A DNA stretch of 64,000 nt from Lysobacteraceae bacterium NML08-0793. GTDB lineage: Bacteria > Pseudomonadota > Gammaproteobacteria > Xanthomonadales > Xanthomonadaceae. The notes under the pieces are model-generated. The model saw only the letters and a program-made list of their open reading frames with translations. It ran no database searches and was not told the DNA's origin. Shown one piece after another: positions 28,495 to 38,126 of this stretch (positions are counted from its first letter, which is position 1; the number at the start of each line of letters is the position of its first letter). The DNA lies in contig NWQR01000001.1 in NCBI GenBank assembly GCA_002798275.1, forward strand, positions 434,001-498,000, read 5' to 3'. The translations under genes were made by a program, and so were the position numbers.

Positions 28495-30090
28495 ATGACT
28501 TCAAAACGCCGTTTTTTCCGTCCTGCCCTGCTGTCTGCTGCCTGCATACTGACCCTTGCGACCGCTACGCTGCCTGCACAGGAGTCGCGTCTGCCCGACA
28601 TGGGGTCTTCTGCCGGACGGATTCTCTCTCCCGCCAAGCAAAGCGAATACGGCGCGATGATGCTGGCGCAGTTGCGCCACTATGGCTATACCTTGGACGA
28701 TCCGCTGCTCGATCAGTGGCTACAAGCGGTGGGACAGCGCCTAGCCGCCGCCAGCGACCGGCCGGAGCAATCGTTCACCTTCTTTTTGCTCAAAGACCGG
28801 CAAATCAACGCATTCGCCACGCTGGGCGGCTATATCGGCACCAATGCCGGGCTGATTCTGGCAGCCGAGCGCGAAGACGAAATGGCCGCGGTGCTCGGCC
28901 ACGAAATCGCCCACGTTACCCAAACCCATGTGCTGCGTGCGGTGGAGCGCGCCCAGCGCGATCAGATTCCGATTCTGCTGGGCATGCTGGCCGCCATCAT
29001 GGTGGCGCAGCAATCGAGCAGCAGCAACAGCGGTGATGCGGCGATGGCGGCGGTGATGGGCGCACAGGGTCTGATGATTCAGCGCCAGATTGATTACACC
29101 CGCAGCAATGAATCCGAGGCCGACCGGCTGGGTATCCGCACCCTAGCACGCAGCGGTTACGACCCGGCGGCGATGGCGGCGTTTTTTGAGCGCATGCAGG
29201 CCAGCAGCCGCGCCAATCTTGGCAGCGAAGAAAGCCGCCTGCCCGATTACCTGCGCACCCACCCGGTTACCACCACCCGCATTGCCGAGGCCAAAACACG
29301 CGCCGAACGACTGCCGCCCCCATCTCGGCTAGCTGCCGCCGACGCGCACAACAGCAGCAATCCCCTGCTACCAGGCAGCCTGAAGCTGAATATCGAACAG
29401 CCCCAAGGCGATAGCGGCGATTTTGTCTGGGCACGCGAACGCCTGCGGGTATTGAGCGCCACAAGCCCGCGTGAAGCGATTGGCGAATACGAGCGCATGG
29501 CGCGCGCCAAGCCGCTGGACGAGGCCGCGCGCTACGGGCTGGCGTTGGCGAAGATTCAGGCCAGCCAGGCGGCCAGCGCCCGCGACGAATTGACACCGCT
29601 TGCCGCCCGCCATCCTGGTAATCGCTGGCTGCAACTGGCATTGGCCGAGGCCGAAGCCCGCAGCGGCCAGACCGCAGCCAGCGAACAGCGCTTTGCGCGT
29701 CTGCGCGCGCGTTATCCCAACGACCCGGCGGTTGCCATCAGTGCAGCACGGGTTCTGGTTGAACGCGGCGATGCCGAAGCGGCGCGCAAGGCGCTCGCCA
29801 TGCTACGTCCGTTATTGGGGCACAGCACCCAAACTCCGGCGTTTCAACGCATCTTTGCCCGCGCCAATGAAATCGCCGGCGACCTGGTGCGCGCAGGTGA
29901 GGCACACGCCGAAGCCGAATATCTGAACGGCAATCCCGAACGCGCCCTGCTGCAACTCAATACCCTGCTGCGCCGCCCGGATCTGGATTACTACGCGCGC
30001 GCGCGCATCGACGCCCGCATCATCGCCATCACCCCGGTGGTGGAAGAACTGCGCCGCCTTGGCATGAATGACAAAACCCTAGAGCGCTGA
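28495..30090 (+). CDS. bepA: Periplasmic M48 metalloprotease BepA-like, with TPR domain
   Basis: 531 aa. A Sec signal (about 1-28, cut near LPA-QES) directs it to the periplasm. The M48 domain has the zinc site HEIAH (136-140) and the third ligand in NESEADRLG. The C-terminal half (about 300-530) consists of TPR-like helices. Length and layout match E. coli BepA (YfgC), which monitors LptD and BAM-linked outer-membrane assembly. That fits with bamD and lolB elsewhere in the window. It is monocistronic; a Pho box for the next gene begins 14 bp after its stop. Confidence 0.92.
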   Translation: MTSKRRFFRPALLSAACILTLATATLPAQESRLPDMGSSAGRILSPAKQSEYGAMMLAQLRHYGYTLDDPLLDQWLQAVGQRLAAASDRPEQSFTFFLLKDRQINAFATLGGYIGTNAGLILAAEREDEMAAVLGHEIAHVTQTHVLRAVERAQRDQIPILLGMLAAIMVAQQSSSSNSGDAAMAAVMGAQGLMIQRQIDYTRSNESEADRLGIRTLARSGYDPAAMAAFFERMQASSRANLGSEESRLPDYLRTHPVTTTRIAEAKTRAERLPPPSRLAAADAHNSSNPLLPGSLKLNIEQPQGDSGDFVWARERLRVLSATSPREAIGEYERMARAKPLDEAARYGLALAKIQASQAASARDELTPLAARHPGNRWLQLALAEAEARSGQTAASEQRFARLRARYPNDPAVAISAARVLVERGDAEAARKALAMLRPLLGHSTQTPAFQRIFARANEIAGDLVRAGEAHAEAEYLNGNPERALLQLNTLLRRPDLDYYARARIDARIIAITPVVEELRRLGMNDKTLER

Positions 30091-30103
30091 CAACACGCCT
30101 GCG

Positions 30104-30121
30104 CTGTCATGAATCGGTCAT
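30104..30121 (+). promoter_or_regulatory. Pho box upstream of the phosphate porin
   Basis: CTGTCAT-GAAT-CGGTCAT: two 7-bp direct repeats separated by 4 bp, with one mismatch to the PhoB consensus. It lies 53-70 bp before the porin start codon. Confidence 0.85.
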
Positions 30122-30173
30122 GCAAATCAGGCACGCTATCTGTACCCATTGATTTGCCTGACGGAGTTTTCCC

Positions 30174-31448
30174 ATGCGTCTTTCCTGTTTGTCGCTGTCC
30201 TTGATTGTGGCCGCCGGTATCAGCCAGCCCCTTGCGGCGCAGACCGTGTCCGAGGCCGAGCTTGCCGAACTGAAACAGCAACTGGCGGCATTGCAGGCAC
30301 GCATCCAAGCACTGGAAGCACAGGCCGAACAAAGCCCGCCAACCGCCGCCAGCCCAACCACCGCCGTGCAGACCAGCACCAAGGGCGGGGTGAAAGTAAC
30401 CTCCGCCGAGAAGGATTTCGAGTTTTCTCTGGGCGGGCGCATCCATTGGGATGCCTATGTATTCGACCGCGACCAAGCCCCGGCCACCAGCAGCAGCGAA
30501 CTGCGCCGCGCGCGCCTGACATTCCAAGGCAAGGCCTACGGCTGGGAATACAAGCTGGAGCAGGATTTTGCCGGCGGCAGCAATCTCGATGGCCTGCGCG
30601 ATGCCTATATCGCCACCCGAGTCGGCCCCGGCAAATTGTTTATCGGCCAATTCAAGCCGTATCGCTCGATGGCCGAGCTGACCAGCTCCAACGAACTGCC
30701 ATTGATGGAGCGCCCCTTCGCCTCTGCCAATGGTCTGTTCAATGGCCGCCAATTCCAGCAGGGCGTGGGCTATCTGATCGGCGGCGAGGATTACACCTTG
30801 GGCGCTTCGGTGTTCAATCTGCGCCATGCCGCTGGCAACCGCAATGAAGGCATCGGCGCGGCCGTGCGCGCCACCTGGGCACCGCTGCGTAGCGACGAGC
30901 GTACCGTGCATCTGGGGGTGTCGCTCAGCCACGAAAACAGCAATCAAGATACCCCCGCACTTGCAGCTCGCGCCCATTACGCCGGTCGTCGCGGCCCGAC
31001 CCTGGCCATCGCCAGCACACCGGCAGGCAGCGGCCAATCGGTCAATACCGTGGGGCTGGAAGCGGCTGCAGCATTCGGCTCGGCCTTGTTGCAAAGCGAA
31101 TACATGCAGGCGCATTTTGGCCAGCCCGGCGGCGACAGCGAGCGCGTGGATACTTGGTATTTGCAAGGAAGCTGGCTGCTTGGCGGCGGCCACAAACCAT
31201 ACAAGGCCGGCACCGGCGTATTTGGCAGCGGCCCTGTGGAAAGCGGCGGGCAGTGGGAGCTGCTGGCTCGCTATGACCATATCCGCAACCGCGACCGCAA
31301 CGACCACGAAGCCCGCAGTGCCACCTTCGGCGTCAGCTATTACGTCAATCCGGCGCTGCGCTTCATGCTCAATTACACCCGTGGCAAGAACCAACTGACC
31401 GGCGACAACACCGGCCAGTACGCGCTGCGCACGCAATTCGTGTTCTAA
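30174..31448 (+). CDS. oprP: Phosphate-selective porin (OprP/OprO family)
   Basis: 424 aa outer-membrane protein. The signal peptide ends at about Ala22 (SQPLAA-QTV). A short coiled coil follows, rich in Leu/Gln/Ala (ELKQQLAALQARIQALEAQ), as in OprP/OprO homologs where it trimerises in the periplasm. A 16-strand barrel domain begins at about residue 78 (DFEFSLGGRIHWDAY) and ends in Phe (RTQFVF), the BAM recognition residue. It takes up phosphate or polyphosphate across the outer membrane. GGAG precedes the ATG, and a Pho box lies upstream. pstS follows 226 bp later with its own Pho box. Confidence 0.9.
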   Translation: MRLSCLSLSLIVAAGISQPLAAQTVSEAELAELKQQLAALQARIQALEAQAEQSPPTAASPTTAVQTSTKGGVKVTSAEKDFEFSLGGRIHWDAYVFDRDQAPATSSSELRRARLTFQGKAYGWEYKLEQDFAGGSNLDGLRDAYIATRVGPGKLFIGQFKPYRSMAELTSSNELPLMERPFASANGLFNGRQFQQGVGYLIGGEDYTLGASVFNLRHAAGNRNEGIGAAVRATWAPLRSDERTVHLGVSLSHENSNQDTPALAARAHYAGRRGPTLAIASTPAGSGQSVNTVGLEAAAAFGSALLQSEYMQAHFGQPGGDSERVDTWYLQGSWLLGGGHKPYKAGTGVFGSGPVESGGQWELLARYDHIRNRDRNDHEARSATFGVSYYVNPALRFMLNYTRGKNQLTGDNTGQYALRTQFVF

Positions 31449-31596
31449 GCCCCGTTCACCCACTCACCTGTTCGAAGGCGTCATTGCGGCCGGTTTTTCG
31501 GTCGGCGCTGTCCTGCACGCAGGATTTCTGCCGAAAGACGGCGTCCACAAAAACCATGAGCCCCGCCAGAGCCGCTTTCATGCCGACGAAATCTGT

Positions 31597-31614
31597 CTGT
31601 CATACGCCTGTCAT
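31597..31614 (+). promoter_or_regulatory. Pho box upstream of pstS
   Basis: CTGTCAT-ACGC-CTGTCAT: both 7-bp repeats are perfect with the standard 4-bp spacer. It lies 61-78 bp before the pstS start. The rest of the porin-pstS gap (31449-31596) shows nothing else I can name. Confidence 0.93.
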
Positions 31615-31674
31615 GTTGCTGCGTTTTGATATGCCTCACGCCCAAAGCCTGTTTCTTGCCCCAAGGACTCTCCA

Positions 31675-32760
31675 ATGAAAACCGTTTCTTTGCGTCTTGC
31701 CACTCTCGCCGCCCTCTCTGCCGCCGCCTTGGTCGCCTGCGGTGGCGGCCAATCATCCAGCAACGCGCCCGGACAGGGGGCAGACAGCGCCGCCCAGGCC
31801 GCAACGCCGGTTTCGGCCAGCATTACCGGCGCCGGGGCAAGTTTTGTCTATCCGTTGATGTCGCGCTGGTCGGCCGATTACAACAAGGCCACCGGCAGCA
31901 AGGTCAATTACCAGTCAATCGGCTCGGGCGGCGGCATTGCCCAGGTCAAGGCTGGCACGGTCGATTTTGGTTCGACCGACCGCCCCCTGTCCTCGCAGGA
32001 GCTGGCCGAAGCCGGGCTGGCGCAGTTCCCTTCCGCCATTGGCGGCGTGGTGCCGGTGTTCAATCTCGATGGCATCGCACCGGGCAAGCTGCGCATCTCC
32101 GGCGCGACGCTGGCCGGGATTTACTTGGGCAACATCACGCAGTGGAATGATGCCCGTCTTGTGGCCGAAAACCCCGATGTGCGCCTGCCGAATGAAAAAA
32201 TCCATGTAGTGCGCCGCTCCGATGGCTCCGGCACCACTTTCAACTTCAGCAATTACCTTTCCAAAATCAGCCCGGAATGGAAGGAAAAAATCGGCGAAGG
32301 CACGTCGGTGAACTTCCCGGTCGGCATGGGCGGCAAGGGCAATGAAGGCGTAGCCGCCTACGTCAAGCAAATCAAGGGCGCCATCGGCTATGTGGAACTG
32401 TCCTACGCCTTGCAGAACCAGATGCCCTATGCCGCAATGCAGAACGCCGCCGGCAACTGGGTGCAACCAAACGCCGAGAGCTTCTCTGCCGCGGCCGCCA
32501 GCGCCGACTGGGCAAGCGCGACCGACTTCAATCTGGTCATCACCAATGCCCCCGGCGCCGAGGCTTGGCCGATGACCGCGACCAACTTCATGCTGATTTA
32601 CCGGCAGCCGAAAAACCCCGAAAAACAGGCCGCCACGCTGGACTTCTTCCGCTGGGCTTTCAGCCAAGGGCAGGCGCAAGCTCAGTCGCTGGACTATGTG
32701 CCGCTGCCGCCGGAGCTGGTTGCGCAAATCGAAACCTATTGGAACGCGCTGTCGCAGTGA
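31675..32760 (+). CDS. pstS: Phosphate-binding lipoprotein PstS
   Basis: 361 aa substrate-binding component of the Pst ABC importer. The signal ends in the lipobox-like LVAC (Cys22) followed by Gly-rich sequence, so it appears to be a lipoprotein, unlike soluble E. coli PstS. Phosphate-site motifs are present: ITGAGASFVYPLM, SIGSGGGIAQVKAGTVDFGS and RSDGSGTTFNF. AAGGA precedes the ATG. The gene is first in pstSCAB-phoU-phoBR and has a perfect Pho box upstream. Confidence 0.95.
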   Translation: MKTVSLRLATLAALSAAALVACGGGQSSSNAPGQGADSAAQAATPVSASITGAGASFVYPLMSRWSADYNKATGSKVNYQSIGSGGGIAQVKAGTVDFGSTDRPLSSQELAEAGLAQFPSAIGGVVPVFNLDGIAPGKLRISGATLAGIYLGNITQWNDARLVAENPDVRLPNEKIHVVRRSDGSGTTFNFSNYLSKISPEWKEKIGEGTSVNFPVGMGGKGNEGVAAYVKQIKGAIGYVELSYALQNQMPYAAMQNAAGNWVQPNAESFSAAAASADWASATDFNLVITNAPGAEAWPMTATNFMLIYRQPKNPEKQAATLDFFRWAFSQGQAQAQSLDYVPLPPELVAQIETYWNALSQ

Positions 32761-32791
32761 AGCCGAGCACGCATCACGCCTCTGAACCTGT

Positions 32792-32807
32792 CGGGCAGGG
32801 ATGCCCG
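32792..32807 (+). other. Hairpin between pstS and pstC
   Basis: CGGGCA (32792-32797) / TGCCCG (32802-32807) with a 4-nt loop, in the 79-bp gap after pstS. No U tract. It may stabilise the pstS message so that the binding protein is made in excess. Confidence 0.5.
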
Positions 32808-32839
32808 TCTCTGCCTGATTTATCCGCTGATTTTTCGCC

Positions 32840-33805
32840 ATGAATGCCACCCCCACTCCCAGCCTTGCCCAAACCCCGGCGCGGCGCGATGCACGCAATG
32901 ACCGGCTGTTCCGCTGGAGTTTGACCGGCGCGGCGCTGCTGGTGTTGATGATTCTGGGCGCGGCGGCAATCTCGATGTTGTGGCAGGGGCGCGAGGCGCT
33001 GCAAAGCCAAGGGCTGGCGTTTTTTACCGGCAGCCAGTGGAATCCGGTGGAAAACCGCTACGGCGCGCTGGTGCCGATTTACGGCACGCTGGTCACCACC
33101 GCAATCGCCCTGTTGCTGGCCGTGCCAATCAGTTTTGGCATCGCGTTTTTCCTGACCGAAATCGCCCCGCGCCGCCTGCGCGCCGTGCTCGGATCGGCCA
33201 TCGAACTGCTGGCCGCCATCCCCTCGATCATCTACGGCATGTGGGGCTTTTTCGTGCTGATGCCGGTAATGCGTGAGCACCTGACTCCGCTGCTGACGCA
33301 ATATCTCGCGCCCCTGCCACTGATCGGCAAGCTGTTCCAAGGCCCACCGATTGCCGCCGGGATGCTTACCGCAGGGCTGGTGCTGGCGCTGATGGTGGTG
33401 CCGTTCATCAGCGCAGTGATGCGTGAAGTGTTCCTGACCGTGCCCGCGCGCCTGAAGGAATCGGCCTATGCGCTTGGTGCTACCCGCTGGGAGGTCGGCT
33501 GGGACATCGTCCTGCCCTATACCCGCACGGCGGTGCTGGGCGGGATTTTCCTGGGGCTAGGACGCGCCCTAGGCGAGACCATGGCGGTGGCTTTCGTCAT
33601 CGGCAACAGCACCTTATTCACCGTCTCGCTGCTGGAGCCTTCCACCACCATCGCCGCACTGATTGCCAATGATTTTGGCGAAGCCGGTGAAACCTATCGC
33701 TCGGCCTTGCTGCTGCTGGGCTTCATGTTGTTCGTAGTTACGCTGCTGGTGCTGGCACTGGCGCGTTTGATGCTGCGCCATCTGGCGCGCAAGGAGGGAC
33801 GCTGA
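32840..33805 (+). CDS. pstC: Phosphate ABC transporter permease PstC
   Basis: 321 aa inner-membrane permease. About six hydrophobic segments are visible, the first at residues 30-52. The EAA-type coupling loop is KESAYALGATRWEVGWDIVLP, which contacts PstB. The segment SAIELLAAIPSIIYGMWGFF is typical of PstC. Its stop overlaps the pstA start (TGATG at 33803-33807). Confidence 0.95.
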   Translation: MNATPTPSLAQTPARRDARNDRLFRWSLTGAALLVLMILGAAAISMLWQGREALQSQGLAFFTGSQWNPVENRYGALVPIYGTLVTTAIALLLAVPISFGIAFFLTEIAPRRLRAVLGSAIELLAAIPSIIYGMWGFFVLMPVMREHLTPLLTQYLAPLPLIGKLFQGPPIAAGMLTAGLVLALMVVPFISAVMREVFLTVPARLKESAYALGATRWEVGWDIVLPYTRTAVLGGIFLGLGRALGETMAVAFVIGNSTLFTVSLLEPSTTIAALIANDFGEAGETYRSALLLLGFMLFVVTLLVLALARLMLRHLARKEGR

Positions 33806-34668
33806 TGCAGCGCGCAAGCCAGACGATTTATCGCCGCCGTCAAATCATCAATTGGGTGGCAACAACATTTTGCTGCGCGGCCACCGCCATCGGCCTGTTC
33901 TTTCTGGGCTGGATTTTGTGGACGCTCATCAGCAAGGGCATCGGCTATTTGCAATGGTCGCTGTTCACCCAAGATCAGCCACCGCCAATGGCCGAAGGTG
34001 GCCTGCGCAATGCCATCATCGGCAGTCTGATGATGTGCGCAATGGCGCTCGGCATCGGCACGCCGCTGGGTATCGCCGCCGGCACTTGGCTTGCCGAATA
34101 CGGCCAGGGCAGTCGCCTCGCCGCCGTGGTGCGGTTTGTCAATGACCTACTGCTTTCGGCACCGTCTATCGTGCTCGGTCTGTTTGTCTATGCCCTGTTC
34201 GTAGTGCAGACCGGCGGCAATTTTTCCGCCCTCGCCGGTGCCATCGCGCTGGCCTTCATCGTGCTGCCAGTGGTGGTGCGCACCACCGACGAAATGCTGA
34301 CCCTAGTGCCGCTGCAAATGCGCGAAGCGGCGTTGTCGCTGGGTATCCCGCGCTGGAAGGTGACATTGCAGGTGCTGTATCGCTCGGCGCTGCCAGGCAT
34401 CCTAACCGGCGTGCTGCTGGCGCTGGCGCGCATCAGCGGCGAAACCGCGCCACTGCTGTTTACCGCCTTCGGCAACGAGTTCTTCAGCCTCGACCCGACC
34501 GGCCCGATGGCCGCCGTGCCGTTGGTAATGTACAAATTTGCCGGCTCGGGCTTTGCAAACTGGGAAAACCTCGCCTGGGCCGGTGCGCTCCTCATCACCC
34601 TGTTCGTGCTGTGCGTCAGCCTGTTGGCACGCACCGTACTGCTGCGCAAACGCCCAAGCCATGATTGA
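33805..34668 (+). CDS. pstA: Phosphate ABC transporter permease PstA
   Basis: 287 aa, second permease subunit. It has about six hydrophobic segments and the coupling loop REAALSLGIPRWKVTLQVLY. LLSAPSIVLGLFVY and ISGETAPLLFTAFGN are PstA signatures. It starts within the pstC stop codon (one-base overlap) and ends 15 bp before pstB. Confidence 0.95.
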   Translation: MQRASQTIYRRRQIINWVATTFCCAATAIGLFFLGWILWTLISKGIGYLQWSLFTQDQPPPMAEGGLRNAIIGSLMMCAMALGIGTPLGIAAGTWLAEYGQGSRLAAVVRFVNDLLLSAPSIVLGLFVYALFVVQTGGNFSALAGAIALAFIVLPVVVRTTDEMLTLVPLQMREAALSLGIPRWKVTLQVLYRSALPGILTGVLLALARISGETAPLLFTAFGNEFFSLDPTGPMAAVPLVMYKFAGSGFANWENLAWAGALLITLFVLCVSLLARTVLLRKRPSHD

Positions 34669-34683
34669 TTGCAAAAACACACC

Positions 34684-35493
34684 ATGAACACGCCCCTGAT
34701 TGCCACTGAAGTCCAGCACCGTCCGGATGCCAGAGCGCACCAAATCAAAATCGCCACCCGCGGGCTCAATTTCCACTATGGCGATGCGCATGTACTGAAA
34801 GACATTCACCTTGATATTCCCGAGCATCAAGTTACCGCGCTGATTGGCCCTTCGGGCTGCGGCAAGTCCACCCTGCTGCGCACCTACAACCGCATCTATG
34901 CGCTGTATCCGGGGCTTGCGGCCAGCGGCGAGATTTTGCTCGATGGCGAAAACATCCTCGATCCGCGCTATTCGATGAACCGCCTGCGCAGCAAAGTCGG
35001 CATGGTGTTCCAGAAGCCGGTGCCGTTTCCGATGACCATTTACGAAAACATCGCCTATGGCATCGGCCATCACGAAAAACTCGGCAAAGCCGAAATGAAC
35101 GACCGGGTGGAGCAGGCCTTGCGCCAGGGCGCGCTCTGGGACGAGGTCAAGGACAAGCTGCACAAGAGCGCGCTCGGGCTTTCCGGCGGCCAACAGCAGC
35201 GACTGTGCATCGCCCGTGCGGTGGCGCTGCGCCCGGAGGTGCTGCTGCTGGATGAGCCGACCTCTGCGCTCGACCCGATTTCCACCAGCCGCATCGAGCA
35301 GTTGATCGAGGAGCTCAAAGGCCAGTACACCATCCTCATCGTTACCCACAATATGCAGCAGGCCGCGCGCGTGTCCGACTACACCGCCTTCATGTATCTG
35401 GGCAATCTCATCGAGCACGCCAGCACCACGCAATTGTTCTCCGCGCCTGCCAAACAACAGACCGAGGACTACATCACCGGCCGATTTGGCTGA
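34684..35493 (+). CDS. pstB: Phosphate ABC transporter ATPase PstB
   Basis: 269 aa. Walker [10 protein letters not shown], signature LSGGQQQRL, Walker [12 protein letters not shown] and the H-loop IVTHNM are all present. A TTG-started form 5 codons longer is possible; the ATG at 34684 is chosen. It drives phosphate import and, with PhoU, reports phosphate status to PhoR. phoU follows 11 bp downstream. Confidence 0.96.
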   Translation: MNTPLIATEVQHRPDARAHQIKIATRGLNFHYGDAHVLKDIHLDIPEHQVTALIGPSGCGKSTLLRTYNRIYALYPGLAASGEILLDGENILDPRYSMNRLRSKVGMVFQKPVPFPMTIYENIAYGIGHHEKLGKAEMNDRVEQALRQGALWDEVKDKLHKSALGLSGGQQQRLCIARAVALRPEVLLLDEPTSALDPISTSRIEQLIEELKGQYTILIVTHNMQQAARVSDYTAFMYLGNLIEHASTTQLFSAPAKQQTEDYITGRFG

Positions 35494-35504
35494 CGGAATT
35501 GCAT

Positions 35505-36212
35505 ATGAACCAAGAACACAACCACATCGTGCAAAGCTACGACGAAGAACAGCAACGCCTTGGCGAAGAAATCCAGCGCATGGGCGCGATGGCGATTGCC
35601 CAGCTGGAAGCGGCGCTGGATGCAGTGGAGCGCCGCGACGACCAACTCGCCCGTCATGTGATCGCCAACGATGCCGCCATCGACCGACTGGAAGAAGACA
35701 TCAGCCAAGGCGTGATGAAGCTGGCGCTGCGCGGCCCGCTTGCCAGCGACCTGCGGGTGATTCTGGCGGCGCTGCGGATTGCCGCGGCCATCGAGCGCGC
35801 CGGCGACTACGCGGCCAATCTGGCTAAGCGCGCCCTGGTTCTGAATACCTACCTGCCGATGCCGCAAATCCCGGCATTGCGCCAGCTTGGTCTGCGCGTG
35901 GCCGGGCAGATGCGCGATGTGCTGCGCGCCTATGCCGCACTGGATGCCGAGGCCGCCCAGCAGGTGCGCGAGCGCGATGCGGAAATAGACACCCTGCACA
36001 CCCGGCTGTTTCACGAAATTACCCAATACATGACGCAAGACGCGCGCCACATCCAACCTTGCACACATCTTTTGTTCATGGCCAAAAATCTTGAGCGCAT
36101 CGGCGACCATGCCACCAATATCGCCGAACACATCTGGTATCGCGCCAGACCCGCCACACCGCTGTCGCCACGTGAAAAGCGCGACCGCAGCAGCGAACTT
36201 GCCCCGCGTTGA
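35505..36212 (+). CDS. phoU: Phosphate signalling protein PhoU
   Basis: 235 aa. Two PhoU domains form six helices with the metal-binding repeats ERAGDYAANLAKRA and NLERIGDHATNIAEH. PhoU links Pst transport state to PhoR and represses the Pho regulon when phosphate is plentiful. The ATG at 35505 is preferred to a TTG two codons earlier. It lies between pstB and phoB with very short spacers. Confidence 0.96.
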   Translation: MNQEHNHIVQSYDEEQQRLGEEIQRMGAMAIAQLEAALDAVERRDDQLARHVIANDAAIDRLEEDISQGVMKLALRGPLASDLRVILAALRIAAAIERAGDYAANLAKRALVLNTYLPMPQIPALRQLGLRVAGQMRDVLRAYAALDAEAAQQVRERDAEIDTLHTRLFHEITQYMTQDARHIQPCTHLLFMAKNLERIGDHATNIAEHIWYRARPATPLSPREKRDRSSELAPR

Positions 36213-36215
36213 GCC

Positions 36216-36917
36216 ATGCAAAAAACCATCCTGATTGTCGATGACGAGCCGGCCATCCGCGACATGCTGGCCTTTGCCCTGCGGCGCGAAAATTATCAGG
36301 TGCAGCAGGCCGCCGATGCTGCCGAGGCGCTGGCCGCCATCCACCGCAGCGCCCCGGATTTGATTTTGCTGGACTGGATGCTGCCCGGCGGCAGCGGGCT
36401 GGAGCTGGCGCGACGCTGGCGACGCGATGCCCGCGCACGCGAGATTCCCATCATCATGCTGACCGCGCGTGGCGAGGAGGACGACCGCGTCATCGGCCTA
36501 GAATCGGGCGTGGATGATTATGTCGTCAAACCGTTTTCCACCCGCGAGCTACTCGCCCGCATCCGCGCAGTGATCCGTCGCAGCCAGGCCGAGGACGAGG
36601 CCGGCCAGCTCAAACAAGGCGCCTTGCGCATCGACAGCGCCGCACACCGGGTATTTGTCCGGCTGAACGATGAGGACATCCCGCTTACGCTAGGGCCAAG
36701 CGAATACCGGCTGCTGCATTTCTTCATGTCGCATCCCGAGCGCGTCTATACCCGCGCGCAATTGCTCGATCAGGTTTGGGGCGGCGAAAGCGAGGTCGAG
36801 GAGCGCACCGTGGATGTGCATATCCGTCGCCTGCGTCGGGCGTTGGAGCCGTACCGGCTGGAAGCGATGGTGCAAACTGTGCGCGGCACTGGCTATCGTT
36901 TTTCCGCCACCGCATGA
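36216..36917 (+). CDS. phoB: Phosphate regulon response regulator PhoB
   Basis: 233 aa OmpR-family regulator. The receiver has phospho-acceptor Asp53 (LILLDWMLPGGSG) and VDDYVVKPFS. The winged-helix domain has RVYTRAQLLDQVWG and EERTVDVHIRRLR. It binds the Pho boxes found at 30104 and 31597. It lies 3 bp after phoU and overlaps phoR by 4 bp (ATGA). Confidence 0.96.
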   Translation: MQKTILIVDDEPAIRDMLAFALRRENYQVQQAADAAEALAAIHRSAPDLILLDWMLPGGSGLELARRWRRDARAREIPIIMLTARGEEDDRVIGLESGVDDYVVKPFSTRELLARIRAVIRRSQAEDEAGQLKQGALRIDSAAHRVFVRLNDEDIPLTLGPSEYRLLHFFMSHPERVYTRAQLLDQVWGGESEVEERTVDVHIRRLRRALEPYRLEAMVQTVRGTGYRFSATA

Positions 36918-38095
36918 ATTTTTCCGCTGTCGTTGCACTGTCGCTGCTCTGGCTCATCCTCGCCGGGCTCTGGCTCTGGCTGGCGCTACGCGGACGAAAA
37001 AAAACCACCAGCGCGCCATCGACCGCCCCCCAGGCGCGCCGCCGCAGCCGCGCCCTGCTGCGACAGTTGCGGCATCTGCGCGCCGCACTGGATGCGTTGC
37101 CCGAGGCCATCGTGCTGCTGGATGAAAACCGTCGGCATGCGCTTTGGTTCAATCCCGCCGCGCAGCGTCTGCTGGGACTGGCAAGCCCGGAGGATATCGG
37201 CTGCGTGCTTGCCGAACGCCTGCCCACACTGGCGCTGGCCGACTGGCTGGCGCTTCCCGCCCCGCCGGTGCGCGATAACGAAGCCGCCCCACAAGACCCC
37301 TCGCAACGGCTGAAGCTGGCGCTTCTGCGCACATCGCAGGGACAGCCGATGCTGCTGGTGCAAGATGTCAGCCGCCTGTTGCGGCTTGAGGACATGCGCC
37401 GCGATTTTGTCGCCACCGTCTCGCACGAATTGCGCACCCCGCTGACCGTGCTGCACGGCTATCTGGATATGCTGGAGGAGGATGCGCCCCCCGAATGGCA
37501 GGCGATCGTGCCGCAGATGCAAAAACAATCGCAGCGCATGAAACAACTGGTCGATGACCTGTTGACGCTTTCGCGTCTGGATACCGGCCAATCGCTCCCG
37601 GCGCAACCCGTGGCCGTGGCAACCCTGCTGCAACACCTGCTGCGCGAGGCCGAGGCGCTTTCCGGCGGTCGCCAACGCATCCGGCTGCAAGATCAGGGCG
37701 GGCTGGATTTACTTGGTCTGGAAAAAGAACTGCACAGCGCGTTTTCCAACCTCATCAGCAATGCCGTGCGCTATACCCCCGAAGGCGGGCAAATCGACAT
37801 CCGTTTCGCGGCACTGCCGCAAGGCGGCGCGACCTTTTGCGTTACCGACAACGGTTATGGCATCGCCGCCCAGCACCTGCCGCGATTGACTGAACGCTTC
37901 TACCGGGTTTCGCAAAGCCGCACCCGCGAAACCGGCGGTACCGGCCTTGGTCTTGCCATCTGCAAGCATGTGCTGAGCCTGCACGATGCCCATCTTGAAA
38001 TCGAAAGTACCCTCGGCCAAGGCAGCACATTCCGCTGTATCTTTCCCGCTGCGCGCTGCCTGCCGCGGGCAGATGCCACCCAGCCTCTCCCTTGA
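36914..38095 (+). CDS. phoR: Phosphate regulon sensor kinase PhoR
   Basis: 393 aa. The N-terminus has a single clear hydrophobic stretch (about 5-26) in place of the two of E. coli PhoR. A PAS-like domain (about 50-155) follows, then the HisKA box VSHELRTPL with His171 and the HATPase with DNGYGIA and GTGLGLAICKHVL. The start overlaps the phoB stop. A longer in-frame reading upstream lies wholly within phoB and is rejected. It phosphorylates PhoB under phosphate starvation. Confidence 0.95.
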   Translation: MNFSAVVALSLLWLILAGLWLWLALRGRKKTTSAPSTAPQARRRSRALLRQLRHLRAALDALPEAIVLLDENRRHALWFNPAAQRLLGLASPEDIGCVLAERLPTLALADWLALPAPPVRDNEAAPQDPSQRLKLALLRTSQGQPMLLVQDVSRLLRLEDMRRDFVATVSHELRTPLTVLHGYLDMLEEDAPPEWQAIVPQMQKQSQRMKQLVDDLLTLSRLDTGQSLPAQPVAVATLLQHLLREAEALSGGRQRIRLQDQGGLDLLGLEKELHSAFSNLISNAVRYTPEGGQIDIRFAALPQGGATFCVTDNGYGIAAQHLPRLTERFYRVSQSRTRETGGTGLGLAICKHVLSLHDAHLEIESTLGQGSTFRCIFPAARCLPRADATQPLP

Positions 38096-38126
38096 CCCAC
38101 CTTGAGCGCCCAGAGCCGATTTGCCG

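Noticed and set aside
29991-31463. Open frame of 490 codons antisense to the phosphate porin
   Set aside because: No domain or ribosome-binding site; the sense porin has signal peptide, barrel pattern and terminal Phe.
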